This document shows, piece after piece, positions 10,796 through 22,211 of a stretch of 58,058 nucleotides of DNA. Each line of letters begins with the position of its first letter. Positions within the stretch are counted from its first letter, which is position 1. The stretch is from Scytalidium lignicola. Lineage: Eukaryota > Ascomycota > Leotiomycetes. Under the pieces are notes generated by a model. The model was not told where the DNA came from and ran no database searches. It worked only from the letters and a program-made list of their open reading frames with translations. Location: positions 1 through 58,058 of the forward strand of contig NCSJ02000275.1 of the NCBI GenBank assembly GCA_002812745.2. Direction: 5' to 3'. The translations under genes were made by a program, and so were the position numbers.

Positions 10796-13700
10796 TTACA
10801 AAGTTGTGAGTCGTCTCATAACCCTTGAGGCTCGTCTTTCCGACGAACTCTGTGACGGGCCCTTGGGGGGCCTGCCTCTGCGTTTTAGAATCTTCCGCTT
10901 CTTTGTAGATTTAGAAAATCTATCCGATTTATCAATGTCCTCACTTTCTCCTCTTTCGCGTTCTAGCTCCACGTCGCTAGATAACGTCAAGTCCAGAACC
11001 TGTGAACCGGGCGGTAAAACGAATGAGGTTTGGTTATCCCTTTTGCCCTCATCTTGAGAGTCTTCTCGTTCATCGATAGAATGGATATCCGATTGCTTTT
11101 TGTCATTATCCCTTGGCGAATTTGACTGGTCTTCTGCTGAAGGTACACGCCATTTAGGCTTTTGGTATTGCTGTGAGAAAAATGTATCCATGCTAGGTAT
11201 TGAGGAATCCGAACCAGGAATGAGGTTTCGTTTAGTTGTTGGAGGTTTGCTTATTGATCCGTTGGTGGTTTTGAGCATCGGAAGTTGTTCAGCCTCCTGA
11301 TCGGAACGCCCTCCTTCATCTACGATGTTATTCACACCACTATCCTTCTCTTTAACTGTATCGCCATGAGATAGGGTAATGTCGAAGTCAAAGTCAGGCT
11401 GCCTCCCATGATCTGTAACCTGACTAGCAATGGAAGGAGTCGTATACAACTTAGGATATTGAGAACTAAGCGAACCCTTTCCATGCTGCCCGTCATAGGA
11501 AGCAATCTCTTCTGAGCTTTGTGAGGCATTGCTTTGTGAGCCCTTGTCAGGGCTAGGATCACGACCGGATGTATTTTTTGGAGAATTCTCTCTTATCACT
11601 GGCGGACTTGAAGGAAACCCATTGAATTTTGGGGACATGATTCGAACGTCGTTTTTATCTGGCCCAAGCTTGCGGGGCTTTGTAGAATCATTAGAGGGTA
11701 ACTGTTCAGTATCCTTTTGCGTGTTTACATCATGCTCTTGATATAACTCGGATGCTGCACTATCGTTAGCGATAATCATCTTAGGTATATCATTCCCTGG
11801 TTTTTGGACCTCCGGTAGTTGGTCGGCTTGTGTTTCATGAACCACTGAAGCTTCATCCCCGTCTATTGATAGACGATCATTGTCAATCTCGCCAATTTGA
11901 TTGCTGGCTGAAAATTCATGTTGTGGTGCACGCTGCACAAGTTTCGGTTCAACAAGTTCTGTGAATGATAGACACAGGAAACCGTCCCTTTCCTGTTCCT
12001 CTTCTTCGTCTTCCTCTTCTGCATCCGGAACCTCAAATCTTCCGTATATTCTGTCTCCAGTTTCCTCATCATACCGTTTCTCAGTTGCTACCCTGTCTCT
12101 TTTGGCTAGTGTAAGGTCTAATTGACCTTGAAGAACGTTGATTACGACAGCAGTACAGTAACCCGATATTTCTGGTTGCCAGCTTGTAGCTTCAGACATT
12201 ACTAGTTGTTTGAAAGCGATTACCATGCCAACTTCTGCTTCACCAGAGTGCAGATCTGGCAGTAATGATACATCTTCGGGCAGTTCTGGCAAATCTTCTG
12301 GATGATCGTTTGATGCATTAACATCGTTGATATCACTCATGAGCTGGTTAGTGATCTCATCCTCAGCATCATATCCTGCGTTATATTCACCGAAATCCTG
12401 CTCGGGCAGTGCAGGATTATAAGACGTGTTAAAATATTGTTCGCTCTCATCATTTACTGTCGCCTTGCCTTTGCGTTTCTGTTTCTTTGAGGATTGTCGC
12501 TCTTCTTCGTAGTATTGTGAGTTATCCCTAAGTTCCTTCTTCCGTTTACCACCCCTGTTTCCTTTCCTCCAACCACTCTGCTGTTGAGGATCCCACCGTT
12601 GAACAAAAGGAAAAGGAGGTTCGCTGAGCTCGATTTCATCATGACAACACTCTACCGCGCGGTAAATGATCTTTTCCTTCCACACCCCAGGATCCACGTC
12701 CAGCTCAGAATCAGAATCAGATGCTGGTTTCTCTTCAGAGTTCACGGTATTTAAGGGTTTAATTTGCTTCATCAAACTATTTCGCAAGTCTTCTTCATCC
12801 TTCTTCGTCTTTGGGGCTTTTAAGCCTAGAGCACCGAACAGTAATCGGCGTCCTGCTCCAAGGTCTAATCTCTGACGTCGTGAAATATTTTTGTCAGGGG
12901 ATTGACTAAGAGAAGGGTCCTGTAGAGCTGACTTGACGGACTCAGGTGCCGGCTCTTCAGATTCTTGCACAAATGTTACTTCTCCAACTCCGGGGCTTAT
13001 TACCGCAGGCATTTCCAACATTGCAACTGACTGTGCAACCTCTGAATTGGAAGGCTTATCAACAATGTCTATTTGACTAGTCTGATTTGGCGTAGCGGAA
13101 GGCCCTCGAAATTCTCTTGAAGATTCCGGCTCTACTTCAACACCACCGGAAGCTAGAGTTGCGAGAAGTTCCTGTCTTTTAGCTTCGAACTCCTCTGAGC
13201 CGGGTTGTAGCTCACTAGGCTCAACGTTGTTTTGTGCAGCTCTCAAGGCTTGTAAGGCAGTCATGGCGTCTTCTTTTAAAGTATAGTTATCAATTTTAAG
13301 TTGGTTGAATTCTACCATGGTAGTATCTGCTGGTAGAATCCCATTCTCTTTGAATCTGAGGAGTGCCTTCGCGACCCGACGGCGTTCGTTCCTCTTCTGC
13401 GTAGATTTTTTACCCAGGCCTGGAGGCGAAGGTTGGGGCTTGGTAGCAAGTAAAGTTGTATTTACAATGGCTGGTTTGGAGTGATCACTCACCCTAGCGA
13501 CGTATAGAGTCTTCTGTCTGCTGGTTATCTCCTCGGGGGTAGAATCATTGGAAGAGGAATCGTCACTCTCAGAACTATCCATATCTGAAGACGATGCTTC
13601 AGAGTCTGAGTCTGATGTATCAGCAACATCATCCATTAGAGATTCAGCACTGCCCAAATCGTCAGATCCAGAGGAAGCTTCATCAGACGACTCCGAATCT

Positions 13701-14358
13701 TGGAAGTTATCATCATTAAGCATATCGCTGAGCTCACTGTTACCATTAATTCTGCCGTCATTATCACTATGTGGACTTTCCACTGCCGCAGAGGGCTTCG
13801 AAAAGTATGATTCATCATTGACCGAGGTTTCTGCCAGTGTATAGCGGACATGCTGGTTCCCTGGGCTTAGGCTAGATCGCATAGATGAAGATTTTGAGCC
13901 GCGACGTGAGCGTTTTCTGTTTGCTAGCTCAGGATCCGCAAAAACTTCCATTTCTTCATGTATCTTGTTATATCTCTTCCCAGATATTTTTGGTGCTGCA
14001 ACCTTGGAACNTTTTTGGTTTATATTGGGCAGCCATATATTCATAGGCCACTTTATCATCACCATCGTTCCTGAGTATGAGGTACTTACAAAGCTCGAGA
14101 GGGGCATCAGGATAGGTGGCATGCAATTTTGAGATCCTATTTCGCAAGTTTCGATCTTGAATGTCGGGAAGACCATCATCTTCGAATCCATGGTTATGAG
14201 AATTCTGATCAGAGCTGGAATCCGATACTACTGTCATCAACGCTCGGTGATCACCTAGGTTGTCTTCTTGGGCATCTTCAAAGATTTCATCATCTGTAGG
14301 CAGAAATTCCTCTTCATCCGCTGCCTCGGGATTATCTTCATGCTCAGGATCAAAATCT

Positions 14359-14390
<32 letters not shown>

Positions 14391-14986
14391 AGCCTCATCA
14401 TCTATAAATCTAGCTCTGAGCACTACCGCGCGATCTGTATCGGAGCCGTCGACGTCCAACCGGTTGCTTTCCTCTCTATCCTCCTCTTCGTCATATGTAA
14501 GACGGAGCCGTTTTCTTGGAGGTATATCGATAGCAGGCCGATTAACGGGTTTCTTCAGCAGGGGTCTTCCGAAGGCAACTCCATCGAACAAGTGCCTTCC
14601 GTCGGATGATATCTGATGTCTTCCAGATATTCGGCGAATCTTCAAATCATCGTAAAGAAGAGGACGAATACTATCATATTTGTATATGAGCAGCTGTAGG
14701 CTCAAAGTACGTGATCGCATGATGGAACAACTCACAGGACCTCGTCGTCATCACGAAGCACCTTTGCAACCGGTTGGAATAGCAGGCACTCATAATTAAC
14801 CCCTTCATAACCCTTAAGCTCTACTACATAATCTTCCAAGCCCCATTCCCCAGACTCAAGTGGAAGAACTTCGTTAACTTGCTCTAGTAAGCGCGAGATG
14901 GTAGGCGTTGCTGTCTCTGTTTCGATGTTCCAAATAATTTTGGTTTCAGGTAGTGAATTCCGGTTAACTGTGAGACGGAGCCTCAT
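10796..14986 (-). CDS. Coilin-like nuclear protein, very long (1374 aa)
   Basis: Exon 1 is 14986..14736 and exon 2 is 14670..10796. The 65-nt intron (GTGAGT...GATAG) joins DDDEV to LIRPLLYDD in phase 2. The N-terminal ~90 residues (MRLRLTVNRNSLPETKI, LEDYVVELKGYEG, VAKVLRDDDEVLIRPLL) form the ubiquitin-like start seen in coilin and its fungal relatives. Then follow a GRHQISSDGRHLFDGVAFGR block, a long Asp/Glu tract, Ser/Asp-rich segments, and a central YRAVECCHDEIELSEPPF block. Near the C terminus are a SUMO-interaction-like VLDLTLSSD and an AT-hook-like RRGRPPKG. The N at 14011 splits the frame; dropping it gives YKPKSSKVAAPK and one continuous protein. Coilin scaffolds Cajal bodies; whether this paralogue does so in moulds is inference. 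It is far longer than human coilin (576 aa). Confidence 0.65.
14361..14390 (-). repeat. Hexanucleotide repeat, 5 x GAGGAC, in the coilin-like gene
   Basis: On the plus strand GTCCTC is repeated five times without interruption. On the coding strand this encodes (Glu-Asp)5 inside the acidic tract. Copy number could vary between strains without shifting the frame. Confidence 0.9.
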
Positions 14987-15395
14987 TTTTAATACTTTCT
15001 GGGGGATTACATCTGTTTTCAGATATTCCTAGTTGGGAAAAATAAATTCAAGGTGCCTGTGGAGCAAACATTTAAAGGTGAGGTTTGGCGGGTGTTCAAA
15101 GTTTCGCGACGCGCGCCAGAACACCAGCTCAGAAGGTTGATGTTCCTACNTTTTTTTGAGCCGAAACTTTGTTCTGCTCACCTACAGAATTACAGTATGG
15201 TAAACTTTGGGGCTATTACAAATATATTGAGCTCTTTTCTTTGCATAATATATACTTGGTTCACTCAATACTTATTAATGGAAGCGTATTCTTGTGAGAA
15301 ATATGTCAGAAAACTATTTTTACCATTCTACAGTAGTTTTTAGAATGCTGCAGGGCATCGTGCAGATTATAATGCCAAAAACCCAATGTTCAAAC
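14987..15395. other. Intergenic, coilin-like upstream / RPA43 3' region
   Basis: About 400 bp between two minus-strand genes. It has a single N before a T run at 15150 and is otherwise AT-rich. The 96-codon frame 15053..15343 (+) has no recognisable content. Confidence 0.5.
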
Positions 15396-16357
15396 TCAAT
15401 AATTCTGCCTATGCCCTCTCCTACTATTTCCACTCTTAGGCGCATCCATTAAGTCAGGTTCTGAGATCACAGCCAAGTTCGTAGCACCCAATGACTTAGA
15501 TCCACCTAATCGCCTGCCTGCAGTATCTCTACCTTTTGCAGTCTCTTTCTCAGTCTCTTGTAAATGTCTTTCTTCCTCCTCCCCTAGCATTGTACCTTCT
15601 ATATTCAAGAAACCCCGTTCTTTATCAGGACTTGACTCTATCTCTTTAACCCTGAATTTAATCGTATCCGGAATCTTATTGCCATCGCCATCAACGTAGT
15701 ACCCAATACCCTCTTCCGCATAAATCCCATCCGTGTCTTCTACTCTTTCTTTAGCCCCAACCCACTTCCAATCGCTTGGTAGACGTTTTCTCTCTATGCT
15801 TGCATTGAACATGTTCCAACAAACAACTCCTAGGTGGCCTTCGTTCTGTAAATTGACGTATCCCTCCAAGGTAACACCAGCTTCCGGCTTAAATAGCAGA
15901 AAATCCGCAGTCACCCATCCCCAACCGACTGCATACTCGTCAATGCTCTTCAATAATATGTTGTCGCTTTGCTTTCCAAATGGGACCTCTGACAATCTGG
16001 GATTGGAGTATGAAAGAATCACACCCTTCAATGGTGGGTAGTATGTAAGGATGAGGGGTGAAATATGTTCGGCGCAGATGCCTTCTAGAGGATATTTTTG
16101 CGAGATTGGAGAGAGAGATAAATATAGTGACGAGGTCTGAAGGTGGAACGGCGAATTGGTAGAATTGCTATCTATTGTTGAGAGATCTTGAGTCGTTCTA
16201 GAGGATTTATGNTTTTTTTGATTTCGAGATATGGACATCTTCTCTGTGTTCTCNTTTTTCGCTTTTTCCCATCTTCTGATTTGTGTTTCTTTTTTTCCGA
16301 CATATTAATGGATTGTGTAGGCGTTATTGTAACGGTCTGGGATAATGTTGCAGACAT
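15396..16357 (-). CDS. RPA43: DNA-directed RNA polymerase I subunit RPA43, 319 aa
   Basis: RPA43 pairs with RPA14 in the Pol I stalk and contacts Rrn3 for rDNA transcription. After a Lys-rich N terminus, the family body is clear: SSLYLSLSPISQ, then GVILSYSNPRL (tip domain), then the OB-fold segment VGWGWVTADFLLFKPEAG, LEGYVNLQNEGHLGVVCW, MFNASIERKRLPSDWKW. The C-terminal tail is charged and low complexity. Two single N positions (16212 and 16254) interrupt the N-terminal region. Removing both gives one frame, KKRKREHREDVHISKSKKHK, from ATG 16357 to the stop; with both removed the length is an exact multiple of three. ATG 16300 (NMSEKKK) is a possible alternative start. It is head-to-head with the J-domain gene. 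Confidence 0.88.
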
Positions 16358-16574
16358 ATTTGTTTTCTGTATATATGGAAGTCCTAAAAAGATTGTAAGT
16401 TTCCTCCTCAAAATAGCTACGGTGATGCGGCCGCTAGCGCGGTTCTGGGAATCTTTGAGGACGATAAAGACAACACGTCTCACGTCTCACTCAGCTACCT
16501 CTTTTATAGATACAGTTATTTCTAACAATTTATGATTGTCTCTTACGGTCGCTCAGGTTCCGCGGAGGTTCGCG
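16358..16574. promoter_or_regulatory. Shared RPA43 / J-protein upstream region (217 bp)
   Basis: A compact divergent intergenic segment between two start codons. No TATA box or ribosomal-biogenesis element stands out by eye. It is short enough that both promoters must overlap. Confidence 0.4.
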
Positions 16575-17706
16575 ATGTCTAATTTACTTTCTTTAGCTGG
16601 TTGGGCGTTTTTGCCAAATGTGAGTTGTTGCCGCTAGTTATGTCTTGATAGAATGAATGAATGCTTATGGAATTGAATAGCTCGTGACGGGATGGATTCA
16701 AAGTGTATGGTACGGCGTTAGCATTCGAGCAGGAGAACCAAAGCCTCAACCTGGTTCACCGAGACATATCAAAGACCGGCAGCGCATCCATATTGTTGTT
16801 GTGTCAGCCTACCTTCTTTACACAATCTACGAAGCAGACTGGAATATACGGCGAGCTGGCGATTTCTACCAGGATTTAGGGGTTCCACACTCTGCGACTG
16901 ATCGTGAGATAAAGTCGAAATTCAGACGATTGGCTGCTATTCACCATCCTGATAAGGTAGCCTCAAATCCTGGCTCAGAGGCCTACTTCGTCCACCTCAA
17001 GCTTGCACAAGATACCCTCCTCTCACCTGCCAAACGCTTCGTATATGAGCGTTTTGGTCCTAGCATGCTCGATTGGCAACGATGTTCCAGCATCAAAGAC
17101 TATCTAATGGTCGGGTTACAATTAACCCTACTATACTATGGCGCCGCTGCCATCGCCATGTACGGTTTAGGTCTGCTGGGTTATCTTGAATGGGGCAAAT
17201 ACTGGCGATGGCTTATCATGTTAACGTTATGCATTTTTGAACTTCATACAATATCTCGACCTTATTTTCCGCTTATTGCGGAAAACTTCATCAATCCTCT
17301 CCTCACAAAATTCACTTCTCATCCCCCTTACCTTCCTTTTCAGTTGATCTCGCTAGGGCGTCAGTTTAGTGTTACATTATATATGGCCTTTTCTCAAATA
17401 GGACCTCTTCTACAGCCTGTTACTGCTACACCGCAGGCCAATAATCCTGAGCTTGCGCTTAGACAACAGTTAGACAGGCTAGAAGCTACTGCCAAAGCGG
17501 CGGATTTAGAAGCATCGAGATTGATCGGCATGGAAATGTCACCATTTGTAGGAGATGCTACTGTGCTGAAAGATGTTCAGAATAAGGTTAAGACCTGGCT
17601 AGTACAGAACACTATTCGGGCTGATCCGGAAGTTAGAGATGCGATTGGAACAATGCTAAAACGGAGGCGAGTAGATGCCCCTGCTGGAGCTAGAGGGAAT
17701 AGATAA
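16575..17706 (+). CDS. Membrane J-domain (DnaJ) protein, probably ER, 356 aa
   Basis: Exon 1 is 16575..16619 (15 codons, MSNLLSLAGWAFLPN) and exon 2 is 16681..17706. The 61-nt intron GTGAGT...GAATAG joins phase 0 to LVTGWIQSVWYG. A membrane segment follows (VVVSAYLLYTIYEA, about residue 50), then a J domain at about residues 76-145 with the HPD tripeptide in AAIHHPDKV, which stimulates Hsp70 ATPase. Two more hydrophobic segments (GLQLTLLYYGAAAIAMYGLG and WLIMLTLCIFEL) precede a soluble C terminus with a short coiled coil. The layout fits fungal ER-membrane J proteins. Topology and partner (BiP/Kar2 if the J domain is lumenal) are inference. The frame alone suggests a start at 16684, but that codon is GTG and exon 1 supplies the ATG. 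Confidence 0.8.
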
Positions 17707-18006
17707 AGCTTCATCTAATTGAAGAATATTACATTTTGTTCAGAAATTTATCCACAGGAAGTGAGCTCTTCGAAGCTCTATACAGCTAGTCATGAAATCT
17801 AGAACCAGGTCCTTAAAATATACCATTGAACGAACGCTAACTTTCAGGGGTATGCTAAAGCAACGAGAAACGCCAACCAGGCTAGATATAAATACCCCCC
17901 CACAGCCAACAACGCCTCATAATGATACTACAGATTGAACGCCAAAACCCAATGCTTCCCTTCCATAAAGCCAAAAGCTGCTGCTCCTGATACGCAACAA
18001 GAACGA
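17707..18006. other. Intergenic between convergent 3' ends
   Basis: 300 bp between the J-protein stop (+) and the SP-RING stop (-). No gene is seen; it probably holds both 3' UTRs. Confidence 0.5.
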
Positions 18007-21000
18007 TTAATCGTCTAATTCAATTATCTCTCTTCCATATAGCCAGTCCATATCCCTCGCCTGCGATATAGCCGGAGTAATAGGCTTATCTTCATCACTC
18101 TCGTCCGAGTCTTCCGTAGCTCTCCTCTTGCGGATCGGAGGCTCTGGCTTCGGTTTCCATGACCCGTCAGCTGACACAAGAATTGCTTTAACATCAAGGC
18201 GATCTTGTTCGGCCAAACTTGCTCGTACAGACGCCAAAAAGTCGTCTATCGCCAAGGTATATGGGCGGGCGTCTTTTTTACACAAAGGACATTTCCAGAC
18301 GTCCACCATACAAGGTTGTCCAGGACACTTAGGCTTGCTTGGTCTCGTTTGAAGATATATTTCAAGGTCAAAGCACTCTCGATGCAAACAGCTGCGCCCA
18401 CGGACCGGAATGTCGAAGATTTTTGCAGTAAATGGGTCGGCCAAGTCGATCGAAAGATCATTCACTACCATGGCCACCTCATCATCATCAGGAGTCATGC
18501 TCAGAGGCTTTGTAAGACTTCGGGTGATTCCATCTAACGCCTGGGATGTAGATATATGTTGGGTTTCTATGCACATATCTAGGATTTGCTTGTGCTTTAG
18601 AATCTCAATGATCTCTATAGCAGCATAGTAGTTCACATCCACATTCGGTTTGTGCACCTTCATAACGGCGAGTTTGAGAATGTTCGATTTCCCAGAGTTT
18701 GCTGGAATAATAAATGGCGTGATATCAATTGGTAGGTCTTTGCCATGGTGAGCTTTACGTCTAACCTCCAATAGATGGTCGTTTATCTCGAGAAAAATGG
18801 TAGCTGGCCAAGTTGTATCACAGATCACCCAATCGGGTGCTGAAATACTGTCTGAGTTGCTGGGTAAGCATACACATCGCAAACGGTATTGCAATGTCCC
18901 GCGTTTAAAACACCTTAAAGGTAGCGGTTCGTTTGCAACTTTCTTGTCTTTAGCAACCATAATCCAATCAGTATCTGATATTCTAAACTCAAATGTCGAG
19001 AGAGACGATTTTAAAGGAATTTTCTGCGGCTGAAGGGCGAATCCCTTTACTGACTGGTAGAACCTGGTATTTTTGGGGCCATCCAGGGGAATCAGATGAG
19101 GGCTAGCAAGATGTGCTTGGTGAAGTGCGGTCATATCTGCATTTACGGGTCCTGGAGGTTGCGTGAATCCCGCCAGAGGTACCAAAGGTCGGCTCCATGT
19201 TACAGCCGGCTGAGTAGAATTATGTCTCATGGGTTGGGGTACAGTGACTGAAGTTTGCGTAATCCTTGGAGAGGCAACTGTTTGTGTATTTGGAAGAGGT
19301 GATATAGGCCCAAATGAACTGGAGAGGGTTGTATTGCTTGCTGAATTCCCATTGAAGCTACGACTCCTTGGTGCTACTGGTGGATTGCTTACAGTGCTTT
19401 GCTGCCTGTATCGGAAATGTTGCTGTTCTTGAGGTTGGTGAGCCGGCTGCTGTTGATGAAAGCTCGTCTGATTCACATAATTTGAGCGTAAGGTATTAGG
19501 ATTTGAAGCCTGCCGCTGCACTGGTTGTTGAAATTGCACTGGCGTGGCGTAAGGAGATGAATAGTTATGTTGCGGAGTTGATACTACAGTTGCTGGATTC
19601 GATAAGCGGCGATTATGGTATATGATTGTTGAAGAGGTAGAAGCATTGCTTGGTAGGACGTTGATTGAAGATGGACGAGTTGCGTTGCTAATCGAGGTTG
19701 CCTGCTGCATCTGAGGAGGAACACCCCGTGTTCCCAAAACAGCATTATATTGCATGCTAATCCTCTGGTTTCGCTCATTAACCAGTGTGGGACTTACTGA
19801 CTGAGAAGCAAGTTGTTGGTGGCTGCGCTGATCCTCGGCAAAGATTTGGTCAACAGCCTCTCCCAAAGGGCCATCATGTATTTGCATATTCCTACGAGAA
19901 GCTATGAACATAATTCGCCGCAACATAGGAGATGGAAGCTTCATGTGATTCAGCATCTCATCAACAAGCGGTGGGTAGCCTCTTGCTCTACATTGTTGAA
20001 AAAACGAGGGCCAATCTGAAGCCATCTTCTTCAAGAACAACCCAACATCAGCCACTGCGTCTCGATAGGGTGCCGATTTTGCAACCAGGTCGCTCAGAGG
20101 GCTTGGGAACTCAGAAAACCAACGTAAATGATGACTTGCCAATCCATCATTGCGCCGTAGCCAATGGCCAATTGTCTCAAACGAGAATGTAAGGTTACTA
20201 TATTCTCGGATGCCTGGAATCATCTGAATAACTTGTTGGTCTATACTCCAAAGACAAAAGATCTGATGAAGAGCAACATAAAAGGCATCCCCATTAAAGC
20301 ACGCTTCTCTAAGCAAGTGAATCCTGGGTTTCTCAAAATCTGAGTTTAGAGGATACACTTTCACGTGATTATCGATAATAGGTAGCAGTTTTTTTAACCA
20401 CGGCACAAGGACTTGCTCGGATCGTTTGCGTTTATTAACGGCCTGGGTTGAGTAGAAAAAGTCGGCTGTCCCATCGCTCGAAGGAGGATGGCCCTGAGCG
20501 TGCAGATTGGGTACAGGAGGAGTTGCGGATAAAGGCGCCGGCATAGGTAAGGAGAGGTTCTGATGTGAAGAATGTCCAGAAATAGGCGCCGCTTGATTCG
20601 GTTGTGTTGTATCTATGGGACTTGGGGACCGCAAGACATTATCCGTATAGGATGGTATAGGAGAACGTCTGCCAGATGACCGTAGATCTGATATAGTTCG
20701 TGTATGTAATGGAGGTGTTGAAGATATGTGTACAAACTCTTGATCACCTTCCCCCCTAGACAGCTCCCAAGGACCATCCCTCGATATTTGGGTTATAGAT
20801 CGCTGAGATGGAGCTGGGCTGGGTACCTCACTGGGAGCTGGCGAAAGTAAAACACTGGCGGTAGTATTCGACTCATCGCGGGAGGCTGGTAGGTTCGAGA
20901 TTGCAGGAGGGTCCCTGGACAAAATACGTTAGCTTAAGCATAACCTGGCTAGTTTCAAAGCATCTTCCAGCTTATGCATGGCGAAATAAAAACCACAGAA

Positions 21001-21233
21001 TTATAATCATGGTGTAGCGGCCCTCGTATGAAGGAAAGTACTAACTCTAACAGAGAGGTAGAAGGCGGACGATTAGGTTGGGAGACTGTGTTCTGTAAAG
21101 GCCGTTCAGTGCTGCCTGACGCTATCCACGGTCTCTTTCTGGGTCCCAGGAAGGTATTCAGAGTAGAATTAGCGGATGCTACATCTCTCTGAGACATGAC
21201 TGAACGGCTCGCTTTATCTGGAGGAAGACGCAT
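18007..21233 (-). CDS. SP-RING (MIZ) zinc finger protein, probable SUMO E3 ligase, 1031 aa
   Basis: Exon 1 is 21233..21046 and exon 2 is 20914..18007. The intron starts GTTAGT and ends GTCCAG, joining LLE to DPPAISNL in phase 2. The SP-RING lies at about residues 895-950: GRSCLHRECFDLEIYLQTR, then VWKCPLCKKDARPYTLAIDDFL with the Cys/His ligands of PIAS/Siz ligases, which recruit E2 Ubc9. A helical region at about residues 180-370 and a Gln/Ser-rich linker (about 400-620) resemble ZMIZ-type long MIZ proteins more than short Siz/Pli1; I see no SAP domain. The extreme C terminus REIIELDD fits a SUMO-interaction motif with trailing acids. Substrates are unknown. The gene is head-to-head with the BOI-like gene. 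Confidence 0.85.
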
Positions 21234-22211
21234 CCTTCGTCAAAGCATCGGACTCACATCCCGACAAGTTGATACTAGAGCCCAGAACCGACGTCCGGTC
21301 GAAGCCGGCTGCCCTCGTCAAGAAGAGAAGACGAATGAAGCCGTTGTCTAGTATCTCGTCGCAATGATAAGGTCATCACCGCCTTGATCTGCACCAGAAT
21401 TCACTTCCAGAACAAACGCCACATATAGCGGATACGAATCAACACATTGGCTGGAAGTGGCAAACGCGGGAGGCAAGAGATGGGATGTACGGTACATCAA
21501 GGCTTAATCCACAGACCCACGCGCCCATGGGAGAGGCACAGCAGTTCGGGAGAAGAGGATAAGCAGGATAGTTCAGATGGCATTTCAATAACGGTCGAAA
21601 GGGTCCGTTGAACAATCTCCCAAGCAAAAGCGGTGATCATAGCGCGCACCAGGCACCAAACCGTAAAGGGGTTAGTGGGGATACTACGTAGTTTATGTGC
21701 GGTGCACGCACCTATCTCTCCATGCCATCTTGCAGCAGCCGCTACTTTGGTTGCTGTAACTCACTTCTCCCCCCAATCGCTGCTCAACAGCTGTTTTTGA
21801 CGAAACCGTCCAAACTTTCCACAGTCTGCGAATTTCTCCTTCTACCGGGCTTCATAATTGGCTTCTGCCCGAATATCGTATTGAATTGCTCAGACCCAAG
21901 CTTGAAGATACGGCATTGCTTCGCGGGTCAGACAGAAGTCCAGACCCATGTGCGGACGGGCGAAATAGTTCCGTTGTCTTTCATGCAACAACGTCGACCG
22001 CGGCACTACCACTGTACTACCTTGACCTCCAACGACTCCTCGAGAATTCTGAGCAGATTTCGCCCAAAAAACAACAGCAATATCTACGTGGCCTACTTTG
22101 GCCTTGGGGCCCAGAGCAATACCGCCGCGACCATATTGAAATTTCCATTTGTTCAGATGGTTCAATTGTGAACCCTGGGTGCCACAAGGAGGAAGTGAGG
22201 ATTGACCAAAG
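21234..22211. promoter_or_regulatory. SP-RING / BOI-like divergent region, about 1 kb
   Basis: It separates two divergent start codons. It carries several sizeable open frames on both strands (for example 21695..22171, +, 158 codons, ending 41 bp before the BOI start). None resembles a known protein, so I read them as leader or chance frames. The 5' UTRs of both genes must lie here. Confidence 0.4.

Noticed and set aside
13968..14735. A separate 255-codon gene upstream of the 1131-codon frame
   Set aside because: The two frames meet at the N at 14011. Removing it gives one continuous protein, and the apparent start of the longer frame is just the point where its frame opens.
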